Translations under genes and position numbers: made by a program
From: Bacteroidaceae bacterium
GTDB lineage: Bacteria > Bacteroidota > Bacteroidia > Bacteroidales > Bacteroidaceae
Direction: 5' to 3'
Length of the DNA: 5,764 nucleotides
Assembly: GCA_017466965.1 (NCBI GenBank)
Contig: JAFTTD010000383.1
Span: 1 to 5,764, forward strand
The notes under the pieces: model-generated
Seen by the model: the letters and a program-made list of their open reading frames with translations, nothing else
What the model was told of the DNA's origin: nothing
The model's database searches: none
Shown: positions 5,105 to 5,764 of the stretch, in pieces
Position numbering within the stretch: position 1 is the stretch's first letter
How the letters are laid out: every line of letters starts with the position of its first letter

Positions 5105-5764
5105 CTAACGTTTCGCAGACAATCTGTTAATCTCTACACCTATAACATAATAATGCGGAAGAAGCTTCAGAATCTCCGAACTCATATCTGGCTCAATCTC
5201 TTTTTCACCACAGAAACGAAAGAATCCATTTTGTTCGTCAAACCAATAAGAGGCATAAAGAACAAGAGGGATGAACTTACTTTCTTCAAAGCTATTAATT
5301 TTGAAAGGGCGATGCGAATAATGATAATGCCTGCTTGAATCGGCTATCTTCAAAGGTCGCAATTTAAGCATTCTGTTTCCGCTCCGCATTTCTTCAACTG
5401 TAAATTTAATTTTCTGAACCGATTCTGAATTAGCAGGACTGATGCCTATTGTTATTTTTTCCGATTGATGAACAATTCCTTTTTCCAAGTCAGCACAGAG
5501 TCCTTTCTCTCGCAGTTCTTTTTGAGTTTCTTCTGAAAATTCCGTAAGCATTATTCGGTTATTCGACAAGAAGCCACGGTCCGCACTTTCTCTTTCCTTG
5601 CCATCAACAAATTCTTTTATCCTGAATCTAATTGAATAAGTATCATCAAGGAAATCCTTGATATCAAATGAATAGACCATATAACCGGCGTCATTCAACA
5701 GTTTTATATAATCACCGACATCAGTCTCCCGTGGTTTTATATTCTGCGCAGAGATATTTTGCAC
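5105..5764 (-). CDS. Secreted protein of unknown function, DUF5041-like (5' end outside window)
   Basis: The frame is open from the right edge and ends at TAG (5107-5105), giving 220 visible codons. The first visible codon, GTG, is probably internal: the following QNISAQ, then NIKPRETDV, looks like the end of a signal peptide with cleavage after SAQ, so the start lies beyond the window and the product is exported. The mature part is about 210 residues, with no membrane segment or lipobox visible. Recognisable blocks are YIKLLNDAGYMVYSFDI, a beta-rich middle, and the C-terminal run FIPLVLYASYWFDE, GFFRFCGEKEIEPDM and HYYVIGVEI. From memory these resemble DUF5041 (Bacteroides-type periplasmic proteins of unknown function); this needs a profile search. 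I do not assign a function. It lies upstream of, and in the same direction as, the lipoprotein gene, 153 bases away, with no clear terminator between them. Confidence 0.7.
   Translation of the reverse strand: MQNISAQNIKPRETDVGDYIKLLNDAGYMVYSFDIKDFLDDTYSIRFRIKEFVDGKERESADRGFLSNNRIMLTEFSEETQKELREKGLCADLEKGIVHQSEKITIGISPANSESVQKIKFTVEEMRSGNRMLKLRPLKIADSSRHYHYSHRPFKINSFEESKFIPLVLYASYWFDEQNGFFRFCGEKEIEPDMSSEILKLLPHYYVIGVEINRLSAKR

Noticed and set aside
5762..5764. GTG at 5764 as the start of the right-edge gene
   Set aside because: The residues after it look like the end of a signal peptide (SAQ cleavage), so the true start lies beyond the window.

Overview
The window looks like chromosomal DNA of a member of the Bacteroidota, most likely a Prevotellaceae or related Bacteroidales. 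The evidence is the ribosomal protein L19 sequence, promoter -7 elements of the Bacteroidota type TAnnTTTG instead of a sigma-70 TATAAT box, AT-rich start regions with little Shine-Dalgarno sequence, and a large secreted thioredoxin-like lipoprotein of a kind typical of this phylum. The genus assignment is inference from protein character, not from a search.

Left part, + strand: the 3' portion of rplS (L19) enters from the left edge and ends at 339, followed by a clear intrinsic terminator (375-418). A 356-base non-coding stretch (340-695) follows. It holds a -7 promoter box at 451-458, a small hairpin at 507-532, and four tandem units of a 16-base motif repeated at an exact 22-base period (544-631). 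Then comes a two-gene unit: a MaoC/NodN-type hydratase (696-1163) overlapping by 8 bases the tRNA methylthiotransferase mtaB (1156-2478). A strong 14-bp hairpin (2491-2530) flanked by A/T tracts closes this unit and also serves the convergent gene from the other side.

Right part, - strand: a large thioredoxin-fold lipoprotein gene (4951 to 2569) is broken by a single-base frameshift near 3301-3315. It would encode 793 residues if repaired, but reads as a 599-residue N-terminal piece and a separate C-terminal thioredoxin piece. The same gene has CGPY where the thioredoxin CxxC should be. A TATATTTG -7 box lies just upstream of its start. Further right, an incomplete secreted protein (5764 to 5105), probably of the DUF5041 type, runs off the right edge.

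The + strand genes are housekeeping functions (translation, tRNA modification, acyl-CoA chemistry). The - strand genes are envelope or secreted proteins of unknown role. I see no mobile element, CRISPR array, tRNA or rRNA. I found no convincing new multi-gene system; the most unusual items are the 22-base-period repeat array and the double lesion (frameshift plus Cys-to-Tyr) in the lipoprotein gene.
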